Program-made: the position numbers and the translations under genes | The notes under the pieces: model-generated | What the model saw: only the letters and a program-made list of their open reading frames with translations | Databases searched by the model: none | Told to the model about the DNA's origin: nothing | Shown: positions 10,601-22,687 of the stretch, one piece after another | Layout of the letters: the number at the start of each line of letters is the position of its first letter | Numbering within the stretch: position 1 is the stretch's first letter | Assembly (NCBI RefSeq): GCF_029227915.1 | Contig: NC_079880.1 | Location: 5,830,001-5,894,000 of the forward strand | DNA: 64,000 bases | DNA from: Hydractinia symbiolongicarpus | Lineage: Eukaryota > Cnidaria > Hydrozoa > Anthoathecata > Hydractiniidae | Direction of reading: 5' to 3'

Positions 10601-12890
10601 GTCTCATGCGTTTTAGTGGTGAAAAAATAATTTAAAAAATCGTTCGGGAAATGAGTTTACTCCCTGGGTACTTTCTTTGTATACTTTTGACTATACGGGC
10701 CGAGTACGGGATTTACGGGAAGTCGCGGGTTTTCGTTTGCCGGCGATTAAACTTCTTTTATTAAGCGTCTCATCAAAAATGAAAATATTTTTAAATACTA
10801 CAAGTCTCATGGGCTTTAGTGGTGAAATAATAATTTAAAAAATCGTTTTGGAAATGAGTTTACTCACAGGGTACTTTCTTTGTATACATTCGACTATACG
10901 GCCAAGCCTGGGATTTATGGGAAATCGCGGGTTTTCGTTTGCCGCCCATTAAACCACTTTTATTAAGCGTCTCATCAAAAATGAAAACATTTCTGAAAAC
11001 TACAAGTCTCATGCGTTTTAGTGGTGAAAAAATAATTTAAAAATTCGTTCGGGAAATGAGTTTACTCACAGGGTACTTTCTTTGTATACATTCGACTATA
11101 CGGGCCAAGCCCGGGATTTACGGGAAATCGCGGGTTTTCGTTTGCCGGCGATTAAACAACTTTCATTAAGCGTCTCATCAAAAATGAAAACATTTCTGAA
11201 AACTACAAGTCTCATGCGTTTTAGTGGTGAAAATTAATTTAAAAAATCGTTCGGGAAATGAGTTTACTCCCTGGGTACTTTTTTTGTATACTTTTGACTA
11301 TACGGGCCGAGTCCGGGATTTACGGGAAATCGCAGGTTTTCGTTTGCCGGCGATTAAACTTCTTTTATTCAGCGTCTCATCAAAAATGGAAACATTTTTG
11401 AAAACTACAAGTCTCATGCGTTTTAGTGTTGAAAAAATAAATTAAAAAATCGTTCTGGAAATGAGTTTACTCACAGGGTACTTTCTTTGTATACATTCGA
11501 CTATACGGGCCAAGCCCGGGATTTACGGGAAATCGCGGGTTTTCGTTTGCCGGCAATTAAACTTCTGTTATTCAGCGTCTCATCAAAAATGAAAACATTT
11601 TTGAAAACTACAAGTCTCATGCGTTTTAGTGGTGAAAAAAAAATTTAAAAAATCGTTCGGGAAATGAGTTTACTCCCTGGGTACCTTCTTTGTATACATT
11701 CGACTATACGGGCCAAGCCCGGGATTTACGGGAAATCGCGGGATTTTGTTTGCCGGCGATTAAACCTCTTTTATTAAGCGTCTCATCAAAAATGAAAACA
11801 TTTTTGAAAACTGCAAGTCTCATGCGTTTTAGTGGTGAAAAGATAATTGAAAAAATCGTTTCGGAAATGAGTTTACTCACAGGGTACCTTCTTTGTATAC
11901 ATTCGACTATACGGGCCAAGCCTGGGATTTATGGGAAATCGCGGGTTTTCGTTTGCCGGCGATTAAACCACTTTTATTAAGCGTCTCATCAAAAATGAAA
12001 ACATTTCTGAAAACTACAAGTCTCATGCGTTTTAGTGGTGAAAAAAAAATTTAAAAAATCGTTCGGGAAATGAGTTTACTCACAGGGTACCTTCTTTGTA
12101 TACATTCGACTATACGGGCCAAGCCCGGGATTTACGGGAAATCGCGGGATTTCGTTTGCCGGCGATTAAACCTCTTTTATTAAGCGTCTCATAAAGAATG
12201 AAAACATTTTTAAAAACCACAAGTCTCATGCGTTTTAGTGGTGAAAAAATAATTTAAAAAATCGTTCGGGAAATGAGTTTACTCCCTGGGTACTTTCTTT
12301 GTATACTTTTGACAATACGGGCCGAGTACGGGATTTACGGGAAGTCGCGGGTTTTCGTTTGCCGGCGATTAAACTTCTTTTATTCAGCGTCTCATCAAAA
12401 ATGAAAATATTTTTAAAAACTACAAGTCTCATGGGCTTTAGTGGTGAAATAATAATTTAAAAAATCTTTTGGAAATGAGTTTACTCAAAGGGTACTTTCT
12501 TTGTATACATTCGACTATACGGGCCAAGCCTGGGATTTATGGGAAATCGCGGGTTTTCGTTTGCCGCCGATTAAACCACTTTTATTAAGCGTCTCATCAA
12601 AAATGAAAACATTTCTGAAAACTGCAAGTCTCATGCGTTTTAGTGGTGAAAAAATAATTTAAAAATTCGTTCAGGAAATGAGTTTACTCACAGGGTACTT
12701 TCTTTGTATACATTCGACTATACGGGCCAAGCCCGGGATTTACGGGAAATCGCGGGTTTTCGTTTGCCGGCGATTAAACAACTTTCATTAAGCGTCTCAT
12801 CAAAAATGAAAACATTTCTGAAAACTACAAGTCTCATGCGTTTTAGTGGTGAAAATTAATTTAAAAAATCGTTCGGGAAATGAGTTTACT
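7621..12890 (+). repeat. 26-monomer HOR of region I, copy 2
   Basis: This is the downstream partner of the 2.35-7.62 kb unit. Over 7.62-10.69 kb it differs from copy 1 only at scattered single bases, for example CTCTCTTTG against CTTTCTTTG near 8,035 and CTTTATATAC against CTTTGTATAC near 8,650. Between about 10.7 and 11.9 kb it is rearranged relative to copy 1. It resumes collinearity to about 12.89 kb, where the GAAAATTAATTT monomer at 12,846 pairs with that at 7,574. Confidence 0.82.
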
Positions 12891-13228
12891 CCCTGGGTAC
12901 TTTCTTTGTATACTTTTGACTATACGGGCCGAGTCCGGGATTTACGGAAAGTCGCGGGTTTTCGTTTGCCGGCAATTAAACTTCTGTTATTCAGCGTCTC
13001 ATCAAAAATGAAAACATTTTTAAAAACTACAAGTCTCATGGGCTTTAGTGGTGAAATAATAATTTAAAAAATCGTTCGGGAAATGAGTTTACACCCCGGG
13101 TACTTTCTTTGTATACTTTTGACTATACGGGCCGAGTCCGGGATTTACGGGAAATCGCAGGTTTTCGTTTGCCGGCAATTAAACTTCTGTTATTCAGCGT
13201 CTCATCAAAAATGAAAACATTTTTAAAA
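12215..13228 (+). repeat. 5-monomer tandem duplication, copy 1 (1,014 bp)
   Basis: Markers CCGAGTACGGG, CTCAAAGGG, GCCGCCGATTAAACC and AAACTTCTGTTATTC occur in the same order 1,013-1,014 bp further on. Copy 1 has a one-base loss in AAAAAATCTTTTGG near 12,465, where copy 2 reads AAAAAATCGTTTTGG. Upstream of about 12,200 the two no longer agree. Confidence 0.83.
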
Positions 13229-14192
13229 ACTACAAGTCTCATGCGTTTTAGTGGTGAAAAAATAATTTAAAAAATCGTTCGGGAAATGAGTTTACTCCCT
13301 GGGTACTTTCTTTGTATACTTTTGACTATACGGGCCGAGTACGGGATTTACGGGAAGTCGCGGGTTTTCGTTTGCCGGCGATTAAACTTCTTTTATTCAG
13401 CGTCTCATCAAAAATGAAAATATTTTTAAAAACTACAAGTCTCATGGGCTTTAGTGGTGAAATAATAATTTAAAAAATCGTTTTGGAAATGAGTTTACTC
13501 AAAGGGTACTTTCTTTGTATACATTCGACTATACGGGCCAAGCCTGGGATTTATGGGAAATCGCGGGTTTTCGTTTGCCGCCGATTAAACCACTTTTATT
13601 AAGCGTCTCATCAAAAATGAAAACATTTCTGAAAACTACAAGTATCATGCGTTTTAGTGGTGAAAAAATAATTTAAAAATTCGTTCGGGAAATGAGTTTA
13701 CTCACAGGGTAATTTCTTTGTATACATTCGACTATACGGGCCAAGCCCGGGATTTACGGGAAATCGCGGGTTTTCGTTTGCCGGCGATTAAACAACTTTC
13801 ATTAAGCGTCTCATCAAAAATGAAAACATTTCTGAAAACTACAAGTCTCATGCGTTTTAGTGGTGAAAATTAATTTAAAAAATCGTTCGGGAAATGAGTT
13901 TACTCCCTGGGTACTTTCTTTGTATACTTTTGACTATACGGGCCGAGTCCGGGATTTACGGGAAGTCGCGGGTTTTCGTTTGCCGGCAATTAAACTTCTG
14001 TTATTCAGCGTCTCATCAAAAATGAAAACATTTTTAAAAACTACAAGTCTCATGGGCTTTAGTGGTGAAATAATAATTTAAAAAATCGTTCGGGAAATGA
14101 GTTTACACCCCGGGTACTTTCTTTGTATACTTTTGAATATACGGGCCGAGTCCGGGATTTACGGGAAATCGCAGGTTTGCGTTTGCCGGCGA
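13229..14192 (+). repeat. 5-monomer tandem duplication, copy 2
   Basis: This is the partner of 12,215-13,178. It is collinear until about 14,190, where GCCGGCGATTAAACTTCTTTT replaces GCCGGCAATTAAACTTCTGTT. Small private changes such as AAGTATCATG and GGGTAATTTC mark it as slightly diverged. Confidence 0.82.
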
Positions 14193-14854
14193 TTAAACTT
14201 CTTTTATTCAGCGTCTCATCAAAAATGAAAACATTTTTGAAAACTACAAGTCTCATGCGTTTTAGTGTTGAAAAAATAAATTAAAAAATCGTTCTGGAAA
14301 TGAGTTTACTCACAGGGTACTTTCTTTGTATACATTCGACTATACGGGCCAAGCCCGGGATTTACAGGAAATCGCGGGTTTTCGTTTGCCGGAGATTAAA
14401 CTTCTTTCATTAAGCGGCTCATCAAAAATGAAAACATTTTTGAAAACTGCAAGTCTCATGCGTTTTAGTGGTGAAAAGATAATTGAAAAAATCGTTTCGG
14501 AGATGAGTTTACTCACAGGTTACTTTCTTTGTATACATTCGACTATACGGGCCAAGCCCGGGATTTACGGGAAATCGCGGGTTTTCGTTTGCCGGCGATT
14601 AAACCTCTTTCATTAAGCGTCTCATTAAAAATGAAAACATTTTCGAAAACTACAAGTCTCATGCGTTTTAGTGGTGAAAATTAATTTAAAATATCGTTTG
14701 GGAAATGAGTTTACTCCATGGGTACTTTCTTTGTATACTTTTGACTATACGGGCCGAGTCCGGGATTTACGGGAAGACGCGGGTTTTCGTTTGCCGGCAA
14801 TTAAACTTCTTTTATTTAGCGTCTCATCAAAAATGAAAACATTTTTAAAAACTA

Positions 14855-16487
14855 CAAGTCTCATGGGCTTTAGTGGTGAAATAATAATTTAAAAAATCGT
14901 TCGGGAAATGGGTTTACACCCCGGGTACTTTCTTTGTAAACTCTTGACTATACGGGCCGAGTCCGGGATTTACGGGAAATCGCAGGTTTTCGTTTGCCGG
15001 CGATTAAACTTCTTTTATTCAGCGTCTCATCAAAAATGAAAACATTTTTGAAAACTACAAGTCTCATGCGTTTTAGTGGTAAAAAAATAATTTAAAAAAT
15101 CGTTCGGGAAATGAGTTTACTCCCTGGGTACTTTCTTTGTATACTTTTGACTATACGGGCTGAGTCCGGGATTTACGGGAAGTCGCGGGTTTTCGTTTGC
15201 CGGCGATTAAACTTCTTTTATTCAGCGTCTCATCAAAAATGAAAATATCTTTAAATACTACAAGTCTCATGGGCTTTAGTGGTGAAATAATAATTTAAAA
15301 AATCTTTCGGGAAATGAGTTTACACCCTGGGTACTTTCTTTGTATACTTTTGACTATACGGGCCGACTCGGGATTTACGGTAAATCGCAGGTTTTCGTTT
15401 GCCGGCGATTAAACTTCTTTCATTAAGCGGCTCATCAAAAATGAAAACATTTTTGAAAACTACAAGTCTCATGCGTTTTAGTGGTGAAAAAAAAATTTAA
15501 AAAATCGTTCGGGAAATGAGATTACTCCCTGGGTACCTTCTTTGTATACATTCGACTATACGGGCCAAGCCCGGGATTTACGGGAAATCGCGGGATTTCG
15601 TTTGCCGGCGATTAAACCTCTTTTATTAAGCGTCTCATCAAAAATGAAAACATTTTTGAAAACTGCAAGTCTCATGCGTTTTAGTGGTGAAAAGATAATT
15701 GAAAAAATCGTTTCGGAAATGAGTTTACTCACAGGGTACTTTCTTTGTATACATTCGACTATACGGGCCAAGCCCGGGATTTACGGGAAATCGCAGGTTT
15801 TCATTTGCCGGCGATTAAACCTCTTTCATTAAGCGTCTCATCAAAAATGAAAACATTTTTGAAAACTACAAGTCTCATGCATTTTAGTGGTGAAAATTAA
15901 TTTAAAATATCGTTTGGGAAATGAGTTTACTCCCTGGGTACTTTCTTTTTATACTTTTGACTATACGGGCCGAGTCCGGGATTTACGGGAAGACGCGGGT
16001 TTTCGTTTGCCGGCAATTAAACTTCTTTTATTCAGCGTCTCATCAAAAATGAAAACATTTTTGAAAACTACAAGTCTCATGCGTTTTAGTGGTGAAAAAT
16101 TAATTTAAAAAATCGTTCGGGAAATGAGTTTACTCCCTGGGTACTTTCTTTGTGTACTTTTGACTATACGGGCTGAGTCCGGGATTTACGGGAAGTCGTG
16201 GGTTTTCGTTTGCCGGCGATTAAACCTCTTTTATTAAGCGTCTCATCAAAAATGAAAACATTTTTGAAAACTGCAAGTCTCATGCGTTTTAGTGGTGAAA
16301 AGATAATTGAAAAAATCGTTTCGGAAATGAGTTTACTCACAGGGTACTTTCTTTGTATACATTCGACTATACGGGCCAAGCCCGGGATTTACGGGAAATC
16401 GCAGGTTTTCATTTGCCGGCGATTAAACCTCTTTCATTAAGCGTCTCATCAAAAATGAAAACATTTTTGAAAACTACAAGTCTCATG
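14855..16487 (+). repeat. 8-monomer segment repeated at +4,255 bp, copy 1
   Basis: The rare string TTTGTAAACTCTTGAC (CTCTTG at 14,941) recurs at 19,196 and again at 26,693. The match runs from about 14,855 to 16,487, where ATGCATTTTAG in this copy meets ATGCGTTTTAG in the partner. This nested repeat starts slightly left of the 7,497-bp unit, so the two amplification steps had different breakpoints. Confidence 0.82.
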
Positions 16488-19109
16488 CATTTTAGTGGTG
16501 AAAATTAATTTAAAATATCGTTTGGGAAATGAGTTTACTCCCTGGGTACTTTCTTTGTATACTTTTGACTATACGGGCCGAGTCCGGGATTTACGGGAAG
16601 ACGCGGGTTTTCGTTTGCCGGCAATTAAACTTCTTTTATTCAGCGTCTCATCAAAAATGAAAACATTTTTGAAAACTACAAGTCTCATGCGTTTTAGTGG
16701 TGAAAAATTAATTTAAAAAATCGTTCGGGAAATGAGTTTACTCCCTGGGTACTTTCTTTGTATACTTTTGACTATACGGGCTGAGTCCGGGATTTACGGG
16801 AAGTCGTGGGTTTTCGTTTGCCGGCGATTAAACTTCTTTTATTCAGCGTCTCATCAAAAATGAAAATATCTTTAAATACTACAAGTCTCATGGGCTTTAG
16901 TGGTGAAATAATAATTTAAAAAATCGTTCGGGAAATGAGTTTACTCACAGGGTACTTTCTTTTTATACATTCAAATATACGGGCCAACCCGGGATTTACA
17001 GGAAATCGCGGGTTTTCGTTTGCCGGCGATTAAACCTCTTTCATTAAGTGTCTCATCAAAAATGAAAACATTTTTGAAAACTACAAGTCTCATGCGTTTT
17101 AGTGGTGAAAAAAAAATTTAAAAAATCGTTCGGGAAATGAGTTTACTCCCTGGGTACCTTCTTTGTATACATTCGACTATACGGGCCAAGCCCGGGATTT
17201 ACGGGAAATCGCAGGATTTTGTTTGCCGGCGATTAAACCTCTTTTATTAAGCGTCTCATCAAAAATGAAAACATTTTTGAAAACTGCAAGTCTCATGCGT
17301 TTTAGTGGTGAAAAGATAATTGAAAAAATCGTTGCGGAAATGAGTTTACTCACAGGGTACTTTCTTTGTATACATTCAAATATACGGGCCAACTGGGATT
17401 TACGGGAAATCGCGGGTTTTCGTTTGCCGGCGATTAAACCTCTTTCATTAAGCGTCTCATCAAAAATGAAAACATTTTTGAAAACTACAAGTCTCATGCG
17501 TTTTAGTGGTGAAAAAAAAATTTAAAAAATCGTTCGGGAAATGAGTTTACTCCCTGGGTACCTTCTTTGTATACATTCGACTACACGGGCCAAGCCCGGG
17601 ATTTACGGGAAATCGCGGGATTTTGTTTGCCGGCGATTAAACCTCTTTTATTAAGCGTCTCATCAAAAATGAAAACATTTTTGAAAACTGCAAGTCTCAT
17701 GCGTTTTAGTGGTGAAAAGATAATTGAAAAAATCGTTGCGGAAATGAGTTTACTCCCTGGGTACTTTCTTTGTATACTTTTGACTATACGGGCTGAGTCC
17801 GGGATTTACGGGAAGACGTCGGTTTTCGTTTGCCGGCGATTAAACTTCTTTTATTCAGCGTCTCATCAAAAATGAAAATATCTTTAAATACTACAAGTCT
17901 CATGGGCTTTAGTGGTGAAATAATAATTTAAAAAATCGTTCGGGAAATGAGTTTACTCACAGGGTACTTTCTTTTTATACATTCAAATATACGGGCCAAC
18001 CCGGGATTTACAGGAAATCGCGGGTTTTCGTTTGCCGGCGATTAAACCTCTTTCATTAAGTGTCTCATCAAAAATGAAAACATTTTTGAAAACTACAAGT
18101 CTCATGCGTTTTAGTGGTGAAAAAAAAATTTAAAAAATCGTTCGGGAAATGAGTTTACTCCCTGGGTACCTTCTTTGTATACATTCGACTATACGGGCCA
18201 AGCCCGGGATTTACGGGAAATCGCAGGATTTTTTTTGCCGGCGATTAAACCTCTTTTATTAAGCGTCTCATCAAAAATGAAAACATTTTTGAAAACTGCA
18301 AGTCTCATGCGTTTTAGTGGTGAAAAGATAATTGAAAAAATCGTTGCGGAAATGAGTTTACTCACAGGGTACTTTCTTTGTATACATTCGACTATACGGG
18401 CCAAGCCCGGGATTTACGGGAAATCGCGGGTTTTCGTTTGCCGGCGATTAAACCTCTTTCATTAAGCGTCTCATCAAAAATGAAAACATTTTTGAAAACT
18501 ACAAGTCTCATGCGTTTTAGTGGTGAAAATTAATTTAAAATATCGTTTGGGAAATGAGTTTACTCCCTGGGTACTTTCTTTGTATACTTTTGACTATACC
18601 GGCCGAGTCCGGGATTTACGGGAAGACGCGGGTTTTCGTTTGCCGGCAATTAAACTTCTTTTATTCAGCGTCTCATCAAAAATGAAAACATTTTTAAAAA
18701 CCACAAGTCTCATGCGTTTTAGTGGTGAAAAAAAAATTTAAAAAATCGTTCGGGAAATGAGTTTACTCCCTGGGTACCTTCTTTGTATACATTCGACTAT
18801 ACGGGCCAAGCCCGGGATTTACGGGAAATCGCGGGATTTTGTTTGCCGGCGATTAAACCTCTTTTATTAAGCGTCTCATCAAAAATGAAAACATTTTTGA
18901 AAACTGCAAGTCTCATGCGTTTTAGTGGTGAAAAGATAATTGAAAAAATCGTTGCGGAAATGAGTTTACTCCCTGGGTACTTTCTTTGTATACTTTTGAC
19001 TATACGGGCTGAGTCCGGGATTTACGGGAAGACGTCGGTTTTCGTTTGCCGGCGATTAAACTTCTTTTATTCAGCGTCTCATCAAAAATGAAAATATCTC
19101 TAAATACTA

Positions 19110-20742
19110 CAAGTCTCATGGGCTTTAGTGGTGAAATAATAATTTAAAAAATCGTTCGGGAAATGGGTTTACACCCCGGGTACTTTCTTTGTAAACTCTT
19201 GACTATACGGGCCGAGTCCGGGATTTACGGGAAATCGCAGGTTTTCGTTTGCCGGCGATTAAACTTCTTTTATTCAGCGTCTCATCAAAAATGAAAACAT
19301 TTTTGAAAACTACAAGTCTCATGCGTTTTAGTGGTAAAAAAATAATTTAAAAAATCGTTCGGGAAATGAGTTTACTCCCTGGGTACTTTCTTTGTATACT
19401 TTTGACTATACGGGCTGAGTCCGGGATTTACGGGAAGTCGCGGGTTTTCGTTTGCCGGCGATTAAACTTCTTTTATTCAGCGTCTCATCAAAAATGAAAA
19501 TATCTTTAAATACTACAAGTCTCATGGGCTTTAGTGGTGAAATAATAATTTAAAAAATCTTTCGGGAAATGAGTTTACACCCTGGGTACTTTCTTTGTAT
19601 ACTTTTGACTATACGGGCCGACTCGGGATTTACGGGAAATCGCAGTTTTTCGTTTGCCGGCGATTAAACTTCTTTCATTAAGCGGCTCATCAAAAATGAA
19701 AACATTTTTGAAAACTACAAGTCTCATGCGTTTTAGTGGTGAAAAAAAAATTTAAAAAATCGTTCGGGAAATGAGATTACTCCCTGGGTACCTTCTTTGT
19801 ATACATTCGACTATACGGGCCAAGCCCGGGATTTACGGGAAATCGCGGGATTTCGTTTGCCGGCGATTAAACCTCTTTTATTAAGCGTCTCATCAAAAAT
19901 GAAAACATTTTTGAAAACTGCAAGTCTCATGCGTTTTAGTGGTGAAAAGATAATTGAAAAAATCGTTTCGGAAATGAGTTTACTCACAGGGTACTTTCTT
20001 TGTATACATTCGACTATACGGGCCAAGCCCGGGATTTACGGGAAATCGCAGGTTTTCATTTGCCGGCGATTAAACCTCTTTCATTAAGCGTCTCATCAAA
20101 AATGAAAACATTTTTGAAAACTACAAGTCTCATGCATTTTAGTGGTGAAAATTAATTTAAAATATCGTTTGGGAAATGAGTTTACTCCCTGGGTACTTTC
20201 TTTGTATACTTTTGACTATACGGGCCGAGTCCGGGATTTACGGGAAGACGCGGGTTTTCGTTTGCCGGCAATTAAACTTCTTTTATTCAGCGTCTCATCA
20301 AAAATGAAAACATTTTTGAAAACTACAAGTCTCATGCGTTTTAGTGGTGAAAAATTAATTTAAAAAATCGTTCGGGAAATGAGTTTACTCCCTGGGTACT
20401 TTCTTTGTATACTTTTGACTATACGGGCTGAGTCCGGGATTTACGGGAAGTCGTGGGTTTTCGTTTGCCGGCGATTAAACCTCTTTTATTAAGCGTCTCA
20501 TCAAAAATGAAAACATTTTTGAAAACTGCAAGTCTCATGCGTTTTAGTGGTGAAAAGATAATTGAAAAAATCGTTTCGGAAATGAGTTTACTCACAGGGT
20601 ACTTTCTTTGTATACATTCGACTATACGGGCCAAGCCCGGGATTTACGGGAAATCGCAGGTTTTCATTTGCCGGCGATTAAACCTCTTTCATTAAGCGTC
20701 TCATCAAAAATGAAAACATTTTTGAAAACTACAAGTCTCATG
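19110..20742 (+). repeat. 8-monomer segment repeated at +4,255 bp, copy 2
   Basis: This is the partner of 14,855-16,487. Right of about 20,742 the best internal match changes to a shift of 4,053 bp, and from about 20,980 to 3,648 bp (CCAACTGGG at about 21,037 pairs with about 17,389). The block is therefore a shortened, re-joined version of the sequence to its left. Confidence 0.78.
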
Positions 20743-21640
20743 CGTTTTAGTGGTGAAAAATTAATTTAAAAAATCGTTCGGGAAATGAGTTTACTCCCTG
20801 GGTACTTTCTTTGTATACTTTTGACTATACGGGCTGAGTCCGGGATTTACGGGAAGTCGTGGGTTTTCGTTTGCCGGCGATTAAACTTCTTTTATTCAGC
20901 GTCTCATCAAAAATGAAAATATCTTTAAATACTACAAGTCTCATGGGCTTTAGTGGTGAAATAATAATTTAAAAAATCGTTCGGGAAATGAGTTTACTCA
21001 CAGGGTACTTTCTTTGTATACATTCAAATATACGGGCCAACTGGGATTTACGGGAAATCGCGGGTTTTCGTTTGCCGGCGATTAAACCTCTTTCATTAAG
21101 CGTCTCATCAAAAATGAAAACATTTTTGAAAACTACAAGTCTCATGCGTTTTAGTGGTGAAAAAAAAATTTAAAAAATCGTTCGGGAAATGAGTTTACTC
21201 CCTGGGTACCTTCTTTGTATACATTCGACTACACGCGCCAAGCCCGGGATTTACGGGAAATCGCGGGATTTTGTTTGCCGGCGATTAAACCTCTTTTATT
21301 AAGCGTCTCATCAAAAATGAAAACATTTTTGAAAACTGCAAGTCTCATGCGTTTTAGTGGTGAAAAGATAATTGAAAAAATCGTTGCGGAAATGAGTTTA
21401 CTCCCTGGGTACTTTCTTTGTATACTTTTGACTATACGGGCTGAGTCCGGGATTTACGGGAAGACGTCGGTTTTCGTTTGCCGGCGATTAAACTTCTTTT
21501 ATTCAGCGTCTCATCAAAAATGAAAATATCTTTAAATACTACAAGTCTCATGGGCTTTAGTGGTGAAATAATAATTTAAAAAATCGTTCGGGAAATGAGT
21601 TTACTCACAGGGTACTTTCTTTTTATACATTCAAATATAC

Positions 21641-21672
21641 GGGCCAACCCGGGATTTACGGGAAATCGCGGG
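21641..21672 (+). other. Potential G-quadruplex in a CCAACCCGGG variant
   Basis: Four GGG runs are separated by loops of 7, 6 and 7 bases, which fits the G3N1-7 rule. In ordinary monomers the first loop is 8 bases, so only variants with a one-base loss meet the strict rule. The same variant recurs about 18.0, 25.5, 29.1, 30.4, 31.6 and 35.0 kb, sometimes with GGG changed to AGG. Competing hairpins are possible. Confidence 0.35.
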
Positions 21673-22687
21673 TTTTCGTTTGCCGGCGATTAAACCTCTT
21701 TCATTAAGTGTCTCATCAAAAATGAAAACATTTTTGAAAACTACAAGTCTCATGCGTTTTAGTGGTGAAAAAAAAATTTAAAAAATCGTTCGGGAAATGA
21801 GTTTACTCCCTGGGTACCTTCTTTGTATACATTCGACTATACGGGCCAAGCCCGGGATTTACGGGAAATCGCAGGATTTTGTTTGCCGGCGATTAAACCT
21901 CTTTTATTAAGCGTCTCATCAAAAATGAAAACATTTTTGAAAACTGCAAGTCTCATGCGTTTTAGTGGTGAAAAGATAATTGAAAAAATCGTTGCGGAAA
22001 TGAGTTTACTCACAGGGTACTTTCTTTGTATACATTCGACTATACGGGCCAAGCCCGGGATTTACGGGAAATCGCGGGTTTTCGTTTGCCGGCGATTAAA
22101 CCTCTTTCATTAAGCGTCTCATCAAAAATGAAAACATTTTTGAAAACTACAAGTCTCATGCGTTTTAGTGGTGAAAATTAATTTAAAATATCGTTTGGGA
22201 AATGAGTTTACTCCCTGGGTACTTTCTTTGTATACTTTTGACTATACCGGCCGAGTCCGGGATTTACGGGAAGACGCGGGTTTTCGTTTGCCGGCAATTA
22301 AACTTCTTTTATTCAGCGTCTCATCAAAAATGAAAACATTTTTAAAAACCACAAGTCTCATGCGTTTTAGTGGTGAAAAAAAAATTTAAAAAATCGTTCG
22401 GGAAATGAGTTTACTCCCTGGGTACCTTCTTTGTATACATTCGACTATACGGGCCAAGCCCGGGATTTACGGGAAATCGCGGGATTTTGTTTGCCGGCGA
22501 TTAAACCTCTTTTATTAAGCGTCTCATCAAAAATGAAAACATTTTTGAAAACTGCAAGTCTCATGCGTTTTAGTGGTGAAAAGATAATTGAAAAAATCGT
22601 TGCGGAAATGAGTTTACTCCCTGGGTACTTTCTTTGTATACTTTTGACTATACGGGCTGAGTCCGGGATTTACGGGAAGACGTCGGT

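Larger units (their letters stand above)
1..15190 (+). repeat. Array region I: diverged monomers, old 26-mer HOR
   Basis: This part has the most varied monomers, with scattered private changes such as TATGCGGCCCGAG, GCCGCCGATT and CTCAAAGGG. A 5-monomer pattern recurs near 1.3 and 2.3 kb, where the GAAGTGAG, TATGCGG and CAGGGTTTAC markers sit 1,011 bp apart. A 26-monomer HOR and a later 5-monomer duplication are annotated separately. The limit with region II is the left edge of the 7,497-bp repeat. Greater divergence suggests an older or less homogenised part of the array. Confidence 0.7.
15191..22687 (+). repeat. 37-monomer HOR, copy 1 (7,497 bp)
   Basis: Rare markers pair at exactly +7,497: ACGGTAAATCG at 15,379/22,876, AATCTTTCGGG at 15,301/22,798, TTTGTGTAC at about 16,153/23,650 and the T-run before TTGCCGG at about 18,230/25,727. 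The left edge is set by the loss of match at GAAGTCGCGGG (about 15,185) against GAAGACGTCGG (about 22,682). By eye I found only a handful of single-base differences from copy 2, for example CTTTTTATAC near 15,948 and GCAGTTTTTCG near 19,645, so identity looks well above 99%. Confidence 0.9.

Noticed and set aside
17163-17525. Longer open frame of 120 codons
   Set aside because: It spans nearly two monomers only because the GATAATTGAAAAAATCG variant removes the usual TAA and a 2-bp loss (CCAACTGGG) changes phase. It repeats at 24,660 with the HOR, so it reflects amplification, not selection for a protein.
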